A DNA stretch of 64,000 nt, taken from positions 23,992,001-24,056,000 of the forward strand of contig CM060731.1 in the NCBI GenBank assembly GCA_030704615.1, given 5' to 3'. The notes under the pieces are model-generated. The model ran no database searches and was not told the origin of the DNA. It saw only the letters and a list, made by a program, of their open reading frames with translations. Of the stretch, positions 13,050 through 25,429 are shown one piece after another. The translations under genes were made by a program, and so were the position numbers. The stretch comes from Takakia lepidozioides. Lineage: Eukaryota > Streptophyta > Takakiopsida > Takakiales > Takakiaceae. Positions within the stretch are counted from its first letter, which is position 1. Every line of letters starts with the position of its first letter.

Positions 13050-13215
13050 ATATATATATATTAAATATTTGACACCTCCCAATGGAAGCTTAAATTTCTA
13101 AAGGATTAGTGCCTTCCGCTAGGAAGGTGGACAGCTTTGTGACATCAATTGGTGGATTGAACCAAGAACAACTTCAGAGAGGTGGTATGTGCCCATTACC
13201 ACTAGTTGAAAGCCA
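13050..13215 (-). repeat. SINE-like copy next to a (TA)n run
   Basis: Same family as 6685-7035 and 41325-41445: the TTTGACxCxTCC edge, a GCTAGGAAGGTGGACA segment, and the tRNA-like box TGGTAATGGGCACATACC read on the minus strand. A (TA)8 run abuts it at 13050-13063. The rest of the RPS18-CER3 interval (12700-14300) shows no gene. Confidence 0.45.
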
Positions 13216-14301
13216 TAGTAGGCAAATGGAACTCTTTCATATGTGAAAACCACAACTGCAGACTCAAACCTCAAAGCTTTAGGAGCGAGTAGGGCAAGAG
13301 ACGAGCATCTCCATGGAAACTGAGGAGGCCCCACAACTCTAAACCCACTCCTCATCTGGCCCGTTAGATCACCCGTCAGATCACCGTACATGGGGCTCGC
13401 CATAGCCACAATCTGTGCCCCTGGGTCCACAGGCAAGGACCTTTTTGAGACCCTCCAAAACTGCATTATTTGGACGTCATTTTCCCTTTGTTTCATTCGC
13501 CAAGGTGATTTTTAGGCGGCCAAATGACGAAAAATCGCCAATAAAAAAAACGCTGTTCACGATAGGTCCAATCCTAGGGGAGGAGATTACAACGAGTGGA
13601 ACCACGACTACCTAGTCGTAAGGATGCTGATCTCATTACGAATCTAATCTTGTCACTTGGTGATTATATGCTTGTAATGCAAAAGTGTTGACATACAGAT
13701 TCAGAGGGACGTGGAAGGGATTAGTGAAATGTGGCAGACAAGTGCAGCTGTAGACCGGCAGGTGTAGGTTGAAGCAGCGGAGAGAAGAGTAAGGACAGGG
13801 CCTGTATGGTGTCTTGTATGGTGATGACGGGAAGGTTAAGCTGGAAGTATCTGATGAACAAGGTTGAGAAGGTCTAGAGTAATATCCAGGAGTGTGTAGA
13901 TGCATGATCGGTGAACGTTGGATGGCCTAGGGATCTAGGCTGCAGAACTGCGTGTCAGACTTGGTCAGTGTAGATTGTTGAACTGGTAAGGCTGTACATG
14001 GGACGAATGTACGAATGCCCCTTTGTTGATCTCATTTGGTTACTTCCGACTAAACTTGGAATGGAGTTCATGTGACAAGCCCACAGAAAGTACAGCCCCA
14101 TCTTTACACAAATATCAACCCAACACATGCATTTTTATAAATTGAAAGGCAAAACACATTGAGGGCCGTGGCTATACAGTTGGATGGAAGTCCTCTGTCA
14201 TTAAAGTGACTTCACATGAGTACGTTATTGTAACTCTCGCAAGCTAGCACTAAATCAAATGGTCAGGCTTATAGAGATCATCGTAGACACTTTCGTAAAT
14301 T

Positions 14302-17300
14302 TTAAACACTAGAAAATCCATGTCTCATAGCCGCCTCCCACACAATATCAATGCGATCAACGTCAACGGTGCCCACTTCATGATGGGTCCAGCCCTCCAA
14401 GGCATGAATCAGACCTCCAGCATGGCATGCATGTACTGCTCCCCTTGGCATATTCAACTGCGCAAAGCCAAGGGTGCGCATTAACATTCTTCACGTTTCA
14501 TTCCGAAGGAGCAAACTTTGATATGATTATACACATATACAGCTAATTGTCAAACAATCCTCAATGGACTTCCCAAGATCTTAATTTCAACTTCATATCA
14601 GATCACGATTCCTGAAGCTTACATGTCGACAAATTCCAAGAGAAGGTGTAAACTGTCACGTCATAGGTGTGCGGTCTATAAGTCAGGGAAGGAACATTAT
14701 TTTCCGAGTTTTCAGTAACAAGTGATCAGGTGAAGGGATGTGAAGAGAAAAAGTTGAAGAGGGTATACCTCACAAGTGCGGATTCCTCGGACTTGCTTTG
14801 GCAGCCGCATACCTGCCAGTTGTCGATAGGTACAGTCCTTTCGCACCTCACCTATTTGTGGGACCACAAATTGATGGAATTCAGTTCCGGGAGGTGCCCA
14901 CTTTTGGTCTTTAGCCCCAGTCCACTTGCCCACTATCCACGTCTGCCACATCATAAGAACACACCACAGTGAATACTTGCATTTCTAATTAAGATTGCAA
15001 AGAGTTTCAAAACACTTGAACAATTCTGAGAAACGCAGCCTTTACCAAATCTTAGTTTGGTAAGGGGACTCAGGGAGGGAGAAAATCACTCAACTAGACT
15101 GCATTTTGACAGAGGAAATCCAAAATGATCAGAAAAGATCAAAAATCCGCTACAAGAGGCAGCGCAGGTGATATAGAAGGAAGGCAATAACTCATGCCTT
15201 CAATTCTCTACTGGACCTATGTTCAATCACTCATTGAAGGTCCTGCATATGTTAAAGAAAATACTGGAGATTTAAGGTATCAAGGGATGTCCATCATATT
15301 TGGGGGGATCCAGAACCATCGGTTGACCAAATTGCAGTACAGTCCCCAGAATAAACTCCTGAAGGAAACATAGCACTCTCACAAGAGAGGTTGACACGCA
15401 TAACAGGTAGCAGTTCATGTTGATTTATGGGCTGGCAACACCATCTATAATGCAGACTGAGATAACTCAGAAAAAGCTTCAATACCCTAGATAGCCAAAG
15501 AGGCACAGGTGTGTTTGCACTGCCTGTTTTAAGATCAGAGTGATGACGGAGTGTTCAAGTGAAAGCAAGGAAAAAACGAAAGTTTATTGCCACCGGCCCG
15601 AGGAAAAATAAGGAAAAAATTTCGGGGGGAGGGAGAGAGGGACACCTTGCAGTTTTTGCCAGCTTGATATTTGGTAACCTGAACAAGGAAGTGCCTTTTA
15701 TCTTTGGGTGCCTCCTTTGCAATTGCATCAAACCTCTCCTTTGAGCTTGTAAGCATCTGTAAGATATCATTTTAAATAAGAGCCAGCATAGGGACAGCGA
15801 ACTCGAAAGCACAATGAGTGAGAGGGCCAACAAAAGGTCTGAGCAGATAATGAAAACATTGCTCTAGTGTTATATATTAGAATGGGCCATATTCGCAAAG
15901 CACCTGGGCAAACCATTCGCAGTGAACATGATCACCATGAAAGAGGGGCACAACTCCTCAAACCTACCTTTGTTGTCATGTCCAACAGTAACTAAAGGCT
16001 AAATGGATAAACAAACATCTACAGATAGCTTCTGAAGGAGTAGAAGGGCATATGACCAAACTGACCAGCACTGTGACGCCAAGGCGGCAAAGATACAGAG
16101 CAATGGCACGGCCTAACTTTGAAGTAGCTCCAGTCATGAAAACTTCAGTCACCTCCGGCAGATTTTTTATGATGACAGCAGCTGTTAGGGTATTTCCATG
16201 GACCACACAGACCCTCAAGTTTGGGTGCTTTTTCACAAACAGCAATCCTCCTCCATTCAATGCCTCGTTCTGCAAGAACAAATGATTTAATAATGTCTTA
16301 GATTCCTAGGAAGTAACATGCCTACTCTTCCAGCTAAAAATCAGAAGTTATGGATACTGGAAGCAAGACTTCAACAGGCAATTCAAGCCTTCTAGCATAC
16401 CATACACGGATAGAACTTGAAAGAGCAAGTGAAATTATCTGCTTTTTCCCTTTCCCAGCAGCAGAGATGGAGAGAGCGACCTTGTTGAGAGCTGCAAGAC
16501 TGATGACCTTGACTCCTTGAGCATCAGCAGCTAATATGGCTTTCTCAATGTGCCTGTTGATGCTGTCTAACCCGAAGGGCATGAAATACTGCATAACAAA
16601 AGCCCTCACGGTCCTTGAGTATCAGCAGGCTTCCTTCATGGTGCTTATCAAGCTCAAGCAGAACAGTTACACACATGCCTCACATGACATCTAATTGGAC
16701 TAGAACCTGTCAGTGGAAATAACAATGCCCCTAACACGAAAGGTTTTCCAGCAGATGGAAGTCTTTTGACTTATTAACTAGAAGATCAACAAGCTTCAGG
16801 GAAAAGAATGTCATCCATGCCCAAGTTTGTGGCATGGATGACATAGACTCCTATAAACAGGTAGAAATACACTTTTAAGACCATGCTTGCACCGAAAGAT
16901 GAAGGTGAGTGGTGAACAGAAATTCTCCCACCTGGAAACCATGTCTAGGGATGACCCAAGTCATGCAGTTCAAGTTGTTGAGGATGTACTGGTAAGCCAC
17001 AAAAGTTTGTCCCCAGGCCCAAAATGCAAACAATACAACTAGTACGAAGGGCCATAACCACCAAATGAACCAGTGGGCGACGTAAGGGTGAGCTGCCAGC
17101 GTTCTTATGCAGAAAGAAACATGCAGCGATGATAGCACATCAATACAGTGGGCCAGAAACACAAAATCGGGAACCTCCTCAGGCTTCTCTGCAAGCATCA
17201 GCCACCCATCATTCCATAGTGTCACTGTTTGCGAAAAATTAAACAACATAACAATATTCTTGTGCACCAGTGAGCAGCATGAGAAATTGGCTAAACTTTT

Positions 17301-19999
17301 GTGGCCAGCCTGAGTCCTAATTGTAAAGAATTAGCAGCAAATACACGTTCCAAGCTTCAGTCTCTCATCATAGACATCCTCCACATCCTTGAGACTGTCT
17401 GATGGGAGAGAGAGTAACACTGACCAAAACGAGACCATCACCCATCTGGAATACATCAACGCTAGACCTCTCATAGTACTGAGTGGAGGTGAAAAGAGAC
17501 CTTTCCGCAAGGCTGCATAAAGTGCGTCAGTTTTTGGGTCGACAGTACCACCCAAGTAGTCATGTAGGGGCATGAACAGGCAGAAGTTGGAATTTAGTTC
17601 AGTGTGGTGGAGAGAATGATACCTGTCCACCATAGCCAGCACACATAGCTATCAATGTAAAGCAGACAATTTCTAGCATACCTGACCAGGAGTAAGTGCA
17701 GCACTACACCTCAAAATTTTAAATCAACCTACATTATGACCTCAAAGTGGAAGCTCACTTCACCAGCACTTGCAGCAAAATTCTTAGGTGTACATGCCTC
17801 AGATTTCCAATGTGCTAACAGAGAACAAAACCACAGAAATCATAAACCTTTCCACTTCTACATGGTTCTTTCCATAGACCATGCTAGGGCACTTGGAAGG
17901 CTTACGATGGGGTGTAAAGCAGATACTTTGTAAATGGGAAGTATTTGAAGACCCATTGAGGAACAACCTCGCAATTGCAGTGGCCCAAGCACTTCAGGAA
18001 GTCAACGACCAGCAAGTACGAGTAGATCATGCCCATAGAGGCACCCCCCATAATGGCAGTGCCCACAAGAGCCAGGCAGAAAAGACCTGACTGTAGAATC
18101 TGCTCCAGCATAGTTGTGATACTCCCTGAGATTCAATCCCACACCCAGTTTAAGAGGAGTTTCTGACGCCACTCTAAAAATTCTCCACTGATAGGCGCTC
18201 AAGGGAAACTTGTAAACTTATGATTCAGTTATCCAATGACCAACAGTGTTGTAGATAGCCATATTCTTTCCGCTGTAGCATTTAATTTTTTCTTATGCAC
18301 TCACATACGAGAGACTGAAGTATTGAAGTCGGTCCAAATGCCTGGAGAACGTCTAGGGGGTCTCTACATTGTGCCAACGCAACTCTATTGAGATCCTCTT
18401 TCAAAAGAGGTGCTCATGGTGGAGATGCCTTCCAGCCCTCCGGCTGATGAGATAGGCTCATCGGAAAGCGTCCTCACCATTGCTGAGGCAGTGTGCACAT
18501 GCCTTGGCTTCCATTCCTTCAGATGAGAAGGCATACGGAAGTCACTGCAAGTGCATCTGAACAAGTGCGCCCACAATGATTATCAGCTGGAAAATCTTGC
18601 GAAAGCATTGCAGTCGGTTTGCTCCGCAAGATCTACCATCTGCACTGATATGGTCAAGCTCGGCCTTACAAATTACTGCCTTCATGGAGGATAGCGAACC
18701 AACTGACTTGGGCAATGAGGTTGGATAGCTTCGTTAGATGGTCATATTAAAGGAAGAAATACCATCTCGCGAAAAAGAAACTTGACCACCTGGTGAATGT
18801 AAACATGCGCAGATGAAGGAATATTGCACGTGAGTAAATGAGACAGGCCCGCACTACGACATACAAGTATGGGAGGGTACACAGGATGGAAGAAACCTCA
18901 CCAGTACAAGGCTCGGGGACAACAGAGAGATGGTGATGAAAGTGGTACTTTTGGAAAAGAGTCTTGGTATGGAAAGCTCGGTGAGTCCAATAGTAGACAG
19001 ACTCTACAGCACCCCCATGTAGGAAGAAAAGAGTAACTAAACCCCGGAAGTTCCAGGCGGGCAAATTGCTGAATTGAGGAAGCCAACTGTGCGCAGCTGA
19101 CACCATTAGCAGCTGTACCATCATATGATTGTCTCTGCACCAATTCAACATATCACATTGGGCCTCGAACTCGTTGCTGATCTTGTACAACAGTGCAGTG
19201 TCACGAAAATAGATAGTAGGAGTCTACGATACAGATTCTATAGATCTCACTGTTAAGTATTATTACGTACGGGGCACATTACGCATAGAGGAGTAGAATT
19301 AAACACCACCAATCATACTCTTGACCTTTCTATGAGCCCGTGCAGCTCTCACGAAAGGAACTACAGCCTCACACATCCTAAACTTGCAGGCTCGATAGTG
19401 GTGACGGGGAGCCCCAGAGTGGAGCTGTAGAGAGAGATAGACAAGAGGAAATAGAGAAGCCAACACGCGGATGTCCGGCATCAGAGCGACACCATCAGCA
19501 TATCAGAGACAGGGTCGAGCCTGAGATGAAGAGAGAAGGAAACACTACGGCTAGCGAAGACATACGAATGAAATTCGCGGTCGACTTGCTCAAACTCAAT
19601 GGCAGAGGACGTTATTTGATGCCTTTTAACCACGCAGTGTAGACGGGAGTATGATATCCATAATTGCTGAAGGAGATATCGTAGGGATGTTAACAATATC
19701 ATGTGATAGCACCAGTTATCTACATCGTAGCCTCCATAATAAAAAGTGTGGAACGCCTTGGCAAGAAAGGGGGCAAAAACCACATACTGCAGCAAGCCAC
19801 CATAACGGAAGAGCATCAGAAGATGTAGCTGCAACAAGCATGTAATCACAAGACTGACTAGCCCGCATACGTTTGTGAGCTGGCAACCTTCCCAGACGCT
19901 TTTGCATCCCTGAAACCCTCGGAAGAAAATAACACTGACCTTCAAGTTACCAAGACGCTCCCAAGGCCACCCGAAAAGAGGGCCATGTTGGGCGACCAT
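14302..19999 (-). CDS. CER3: CER3/WAX2-like very-long-chain aldehyde-forming protein, complete, 11 exons
   Basis: ER membrane protein that works with CER1 to turn very-long-chain acyl-CoAs into cuticular wax alkanes. Exons: 19940-19999, 19566-19786, 18902-19134, 17906-18125, 17501-17622, 16932-17188, 16481-16588, 16066-16269, 15646-15756, 14769-14942, 14302-14457. All phases agree and give 621 aa, close to Arabidopsis CER3 (about 632). The N-terminal half carries the fatty-acid-hydroxylase histidine clusters H145xxxH149, H158xHHH162 and YHSLHH (246-251). The C-terminal WAX2 domain includes [32 protein letters not shown] and [18 protein letters not shown], all closer to CER3 than CER1. The start ATG at 19999 matches the CER3 MVA...GWPWE N-terminus. 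The exon 5/6 junction has an alternative upstream acceptor near 17223. No lesion seen. Confidence 0.93.
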
Positions 20000-22900
20000 G
20001 ACTCGTCCTTCCAGCTGCAACAACCGCTCCACTGAAAATACAAGGTCGTTGCCCTCTGCTCTTAGAGGCCGTTAGACGACCTTTGACTGCTTTCTTTGCC
20101 TCCCAATGCTGCTTCCCTCGAAATGCTAACAATTATACACATAGAGAGTACTCAAAATGAAGTATGGGTGCTTCCTGCAACAGCAATCCATGGACTTGAG
20201 GGAGACAGAACTACCCACCTCTCCTACCATAAGTCACGCAGACTGCGGCCTTAACAAGGCTGGCTGGCACTGCTCACCCTCACAGCTAATTTCACTAGGA
20301 AACTGTCCCTCCAGGCACCTCTGCGCCTATCATGAACCCATTTTGTACTCGTCAGTTTCCTCTGTGCCTTCTTCAACGCGCCTCCAGGCCAATAATAGCG
20401 AGGCTGTTGGCAAGCAGCGTACCTCTCCGCATTCATCACCACGCCTCCATCGGCCCCCCTCCCGCCCAGCCACCTTACTCGCTTAACCCCTGCTCCCACA
20501 CGGGTGTCCCGGCCTTCAATTCTTGGCAAGATCACATGGCCTGCGTTATTACTCTACCCACCATTCCTCTTCTCACCCCATTTCCTCTCATTCCTGCAGC
20601 CTGCTGTACATGGGTTTCCACTTGTATTTCTCATACTAAGCTACCTCCATACTATTGTTCAGTGAGGCGGTTCATCACTAGGAAAACTGAAACCAGGCCC
20701 TTTTCTATATATATTTTTTGTTTGGTAGGGCTAGGGGATGGCCCATGGGGGACTTCAAAAGAACATATTGAGGTCCAGGAAAGTCCCAGGGTAAGAAATT
20801 TGCCAGTCCTGCAGCCCGCTCATAAATTTCCCCTGCCTGGTCAGGGTAGTCAACATATTTGCAAACCTTATTTTCTTTTGGCAGTGATTTGCAGGTTCAC
20901 AACTTGGACGGTGGTCTGACAGGCTTCCAAAACCCAAAAGAACAGAAAGTTAAAAAAAAGACAAATTTAAGACCAAAAAACCCATATCAACCTCCCCAGG
21001 ATGGAGAAATCCCAAGATCTTGTAACTATGTTTACTATTATGGGGGAAAATGCAGAAACCCATGTGACTGAAAAATTCTCTGAAGCGCCAGTTTCTGTTG
21101 CAAGTTGCAATCCATTTTGACCACAAGTTCATGTTGAATGAATTGGAAGGAAAAGAAAGTGTACGTATGATTGTGCATTCAAGGATGGCTTTGTGGATGG
21201 GACCCAACCTGCAGTGTCAGGAATACCTAACTTACTGCCCCACCCCCCACACACACACACCGTTCGGCAATGAATTGGGTTCTTTCAAATTGGGTTGTTT
21301 TGTTCACACTTTGTCGCATGAGAGCAGCCAAGTGAAGTAGGTAGGAAAATGTCTCACATGCTGAGAACAACGGCTGAGATTAAATGTCAGAGCCCCATAC
21401 TGGCATCTTGACCCCATGTGGCAACCCTCAACAATCAGCCCACAAAAAGTTGATGACAGCGACTCTGTATTTGCCGCCTGTCCTGTCGCCTTCAAGGCGG
21501 CTTTGTGTTATTATTATGCGCGATTGAGAGCGTTACCACATGAGCGGCAGTGAGCTCGAGTGACATGGAAGTCCCTGGCTAGGATTGTAGCACCTGTATG
21601 TTAAGGAGAGTAGGCCCATGTCAGCAAAAACAAACCAACGCTACCACATGAGCGGCAATGGGGCACGGGAACAGATCGTTGAGAAGCAAAAATGAATGAA
21701 CCAGATGAGGCAGATGAGGCAGATGAGGGCCACGGCGAGAAAGAGCAGATCGCGACAAAGCAGTTCCATAACTTTTCGGATTTCCAGGCAATAGTCCTTG
21801 GAAATCCTATTTTCACGAAGAGGCTCCACATAAGCACCACGTCATATGGCCTTCTCGATGCCTTTGGTAGCTGAGGGTGTCAGTTTACGAGCCATCAACC
21901 AATCAGCAGGCCTTCAGCAGCTTGCGGGACTTCCAGTGCCGCTCGTGTGGTAAGGCCCCGAGTCCTATGAGCTCCTAGAACGCAGCTTCCTCATGAGACT
22001 CTTGAGAGATGGAGTTTGTGGTGGACAAGAGACTGTTTCATGTTAGGAGTTAGGACTCGCCAGTCGCTTGTTTACCATTTTCAACAGTTCTTCAACTCGA
22101 ATTCAGAATTGTCCTCACTCATAGGAAAATCTGAATGTGGATGTCGCGTCTGTCCACTAAACGTTAAACAAACTTTTAACTGTCGCCACGACTGCAATAC
22201 CAGTTATTAGTTATTACTGTCACTGCTCCATTCGATCGCCCCAACATTCGTCTTGCCGCATAGCATACTGCACTGGTGACTGGCCTAGGATAATCGATCC
22301 AACAATCATTCAGCGAGCTGAAAAGTCAAGCGTGGGGACTTTGACGCGCACCCCATCGATCCCTCCTTCCTCGCTTCTTTCCTCCCTAATCAATGCTGCC
22401 AATGCATTGATGATACAGCAAGGCGTGAACCGAACTAGTACAAGCACTGGCACCGATAATAACTCCTTTCTCGAGACTCTGAAGCTTCCAACGAGAAGTG
22501 CCAGATAATTAATGGACCGCAAGTGTGGTTCCAAACAACTAAGAAATCAGAAGCTTTCAATGGCCTCATTTCCATTTCCAAGAGTTCCTATTTCAAAATG
22601 GGCCCTTCACTGTTCACATTGCAGGGTGTACGGGGGTTCCAAAGCTTCAATGGAAGCTTCATGCAAGATAAACAACCATCATTTATCTAGACTGCCTAAA
22701 TGATTTGTGATATCTATAGTTGGTATGTTACAAGTGAAGGCGAGACAAAAATTCTAGTACAAAAATATTATCATCGATTCTCGCCATTCAAATTACACCC
22801 ATTTCTCGCCTCTGTGGCAGAGGCTCTGTCGTCCAGGATCAGGTGTACTTCCTGCACATCTAATGCTCAACTGCTCATGTCGCGCACTGCTACGTAGGTC

Positions 22901-23250
22901 CTGCAAGCATGTTAAGTTATTATTCCATTGGAAGTTTGGAACTGCAATGCGCCTGTTGCAGCATCCATGAGGCTGAGTTATGTAGCTCACATCCGCAGCG
23001 CTCTGCTCTAACGCCTCAACAAAGTGAGTGCGATCATTACCTAGCCTTCAATGCCCAAGCCCTGCTGTGCAAAACTGCGAAGAACCTGAAACTCCAGCAG
23101 AGGAAAGGGCCATCGAACTTGCCTACCGTCTCCAAAGTACGATTCGATTACTTGCCCGATACGGAACACGCTCTGTCTGATGGGAGTTTAATACGGGAGA
23201 CTTCTACTTACCAGTGCGCTGGCCAGAGAAGAGAGAACACTCGAGTGGGG
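20000..23250. other. No gene seen; upstream of CER3
   Basis: The first few hundred bases are the CER3 leader and promoter. A TTTTCAG acceptor-like site near 20034 hints at a 5' UTR intron. A short CA-rich tract lies at 21247-21262. Open frames here have no recognisable domains and no splice support. Confidence 0.5.
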
Positions 23251-23253
23251 GAC

Positions 23254-23642
23254 GCTGTCAAATCCCCACCCCCTGTCCTGCCCTCCCCGCCCCTGCTATC
23301 AGTGGGCCATCTTTTGATTAAGAGTGAATTGTGGCCAAAACAAAGTAGAGGCCAGCACCTCATGGGATTGTGATTTGTTAGAAGTTAACAAATGCTTTTA
23401 GATGCTTTTAGATGCTTTAAAATGCTTTCCCCATCTTCTTTAAATTTGATTATCAGGCCTATGTCCCCCTTCGTTTTTTTTTGGTTTAAATGGGTCCCTG
23501 CTTCCATCTTCCCGTCCGACTCCTTTTGAAGCTTGACTCCCAACCCATAACATAATATGACCTCGAAAAGGGCTAGGGGGGAGGGGAGCGTGAAGGTGGG
23601 GAGGGCAACGCTGGACAGGACAGGGGGTGGGGATTTGACAGC
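23254..23642. repeat. Perfect 27-bp inverted repeat, 335 bp apart
   Basis: The 27 bases at 23254-23280 (starting GCTGTCAAATCCCCACC) are the exact reverse complement of 23616-23642. The interior is GC-skewed near the arms and otherwise unremarkable. This could be a small inverted-repeat transposon or a hairpin-forming relic. Flanking target duplications are not evident. Confidence 0.7.
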
Positions 23643-24764
23643 ATGCTCGCCAGACCGTAACTTCCATCATATGTCTACTGTAGATTCCAAGTGGGAATTG
23701 GAGACCATAATGACTTAGTGGAGGATAAAAACAAAACCCATTAGTTTTTGGTTAAGTTACTATCTTATCGAAATTCCAAACATACAAGGTTTTCAGTTCT
23801 TTTTTGCGAGCACATTCTTCACCAGATAACCTTCCCAAAAAACATCAGAGTTTTCAGAGAAATTTTGCTTGTAGCTCCTTTCAGTAAGTGGGCTGGTATG
23901 ATGTCAGAAAATTTCAGGTGTAACTTTGCTGACAATTTGATGGGTTTTGAGGGGACATAGACCTGATATGACAATACAGTATATCTTCTCACTGTATTGT
24001 TTCTGCTCACAATAAATCACTGCCTACCATGTGGGAAACGTTTGGACTATGGACTATGGACCCCACATCCCTACCCACCCTTTGCTTGTCTAACCAGGGT
24101 TAGGTTCAGGGCAGCCCGGTAAAATTCCTACCAAAAAGTATTCTATTAAATTTTAAAAAGTGAATAAATTGTATTTCTAATCATTTCTCCTCATCATTTA
24201 CCCTGAAATAACCGTGGCTACGAGTTGACCTAGTTTTTTTTTTAATTATTATTTTTATTTTTTATTTTTTTTAAACTAGACATTTAGGATTTAGATTTGT
24301 TGACCAAATTCTTCTGTTGCAGTTATACGGTGATCAATGCAGTGATGTAGGACAGTTTGTTGACGAACTGGAACAGTGTTGCAGGTAAGTAGTACTTGAG
24401 TTGGTTGGTTGAGCTCTCTCTCCCTGCTGCCACATTCCCTGCTATTTTATTTATTCTTGGGTTGGAAAAAATAATTAAGAAGCGTGGAAAAAATACTGAG
24501 GCTACCTTCCTTTTTTTTCATTTTTTAAAGGGAAACACCAGGGAGTGCCCGCTCACAAATCAAGCCCCTTAATTACAGTGAGAGGAGAAGAAAATAAACC
24601 TTGCCAAGCAAGACTAATTAGAGACACCCAAGAGGGATTATACAACACCAGCCACAAGGTACCTTCCTTTGTTTGTTGGCCCTGCCTTCTGTGTTTGCTA
24701 GACACCGACGATAGATTTAACCTATATTAGACCTCATGTTCATATTATCTCTCCAAGTGGCCTG

Positions 24765-24835
24765 AAGCTGAGATGGTTAGTGCATCAGTCTCATCAACAC
24801 GAAGTTGTGAGTTCAAACCCTCCAAGAAGCCCTCT
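24765..24835 (+). repeat. tRNA-like SINE head
   Basis: A-box-like GATGGTTAGTGC and B-box-like GAGTTCAAACC at tRNA spacing, with a CTCATCA loop resembling tRNA-Met. Stems do not close properly, so it is a tRNA-derived relic. Confidence 0.35.
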
Positions 24836-25429
24836 ATTGTACATGCAGAGCTTCCAAAATAATTCAGTATAGAACTGTGGGTCTGGGGCTCAAACCCGTC
24901 ATCTGTGTCTCTCTGTGGGGCTGGGGCTCTAAGAATAGATCAAAAAGTACATAATGAAGTAAATGGTGTTATGATGTCCTTTAATCAGTGGAACGTCTCC
25001 CAATGGAATGCGGTGATTTCATGCGGTACAATAATTCTGTCATAACTGGGGTGGTCAGCGAAATGCATTATTGGTCAGAAGGTCAAACGAACGTGACCCA
25101 CACACAATCCATTCATCCCCGGGATGCAAGTTGCAACCCAGACAGGGAGGACCCAAACAGAAAGACTAAACAGTGAATGCATGCCCCTGTTTGTTGTAAG
25201 GACCAAGCAAAGGTAGCAGGGACAAAACTAGTCCCGGGCTTGAAGCTGGCAGAAGGATCTCTATGTATACTACACATAACAAACCCCAGATCCTTGCCCT
25301 CCTGAACTGCTCAGGAATTCGGAGAAGAATGATCGCTGAAGGAAGAACCTGCAAGCAGGAGACAGAGATAAGTTAACTCAGAACAGCGGAGAGTGAGGAC
25401 AACCAAAAGCATTGTACTGGAAGATGTAC

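Noticed and set aside
17223-17267. Alternative upstream acceptor for CER3 exon 6
   Set aside because: In phase, but it would add 12 residues absent from CER3. The acceptor at 17189 gives the family length.
20332-20919. 195-codon plus-strand open frame upstream of CER3
   Set aside because: No domain, Pro/Cys/His-rich composition typical of chance frames, and overlapping opposite frames of equal length.
21601-21874. Overlapping opposite frames around a GATGAGGCA repeat
   Set aside because: Caused by a short tandem repeat, with no protein evidence.
24322-24385. Exon-like piece between TTGCAG and GTAAGTAG
   Set aside because: Good splice edges, but no neighbouring exon continues it and the peptide is not recognised.
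24765-24835. Possible tRNA-Met gene
   Set aside because: A and B boxes are present but stems do not pair. More likely a tRNA-derived SINE.
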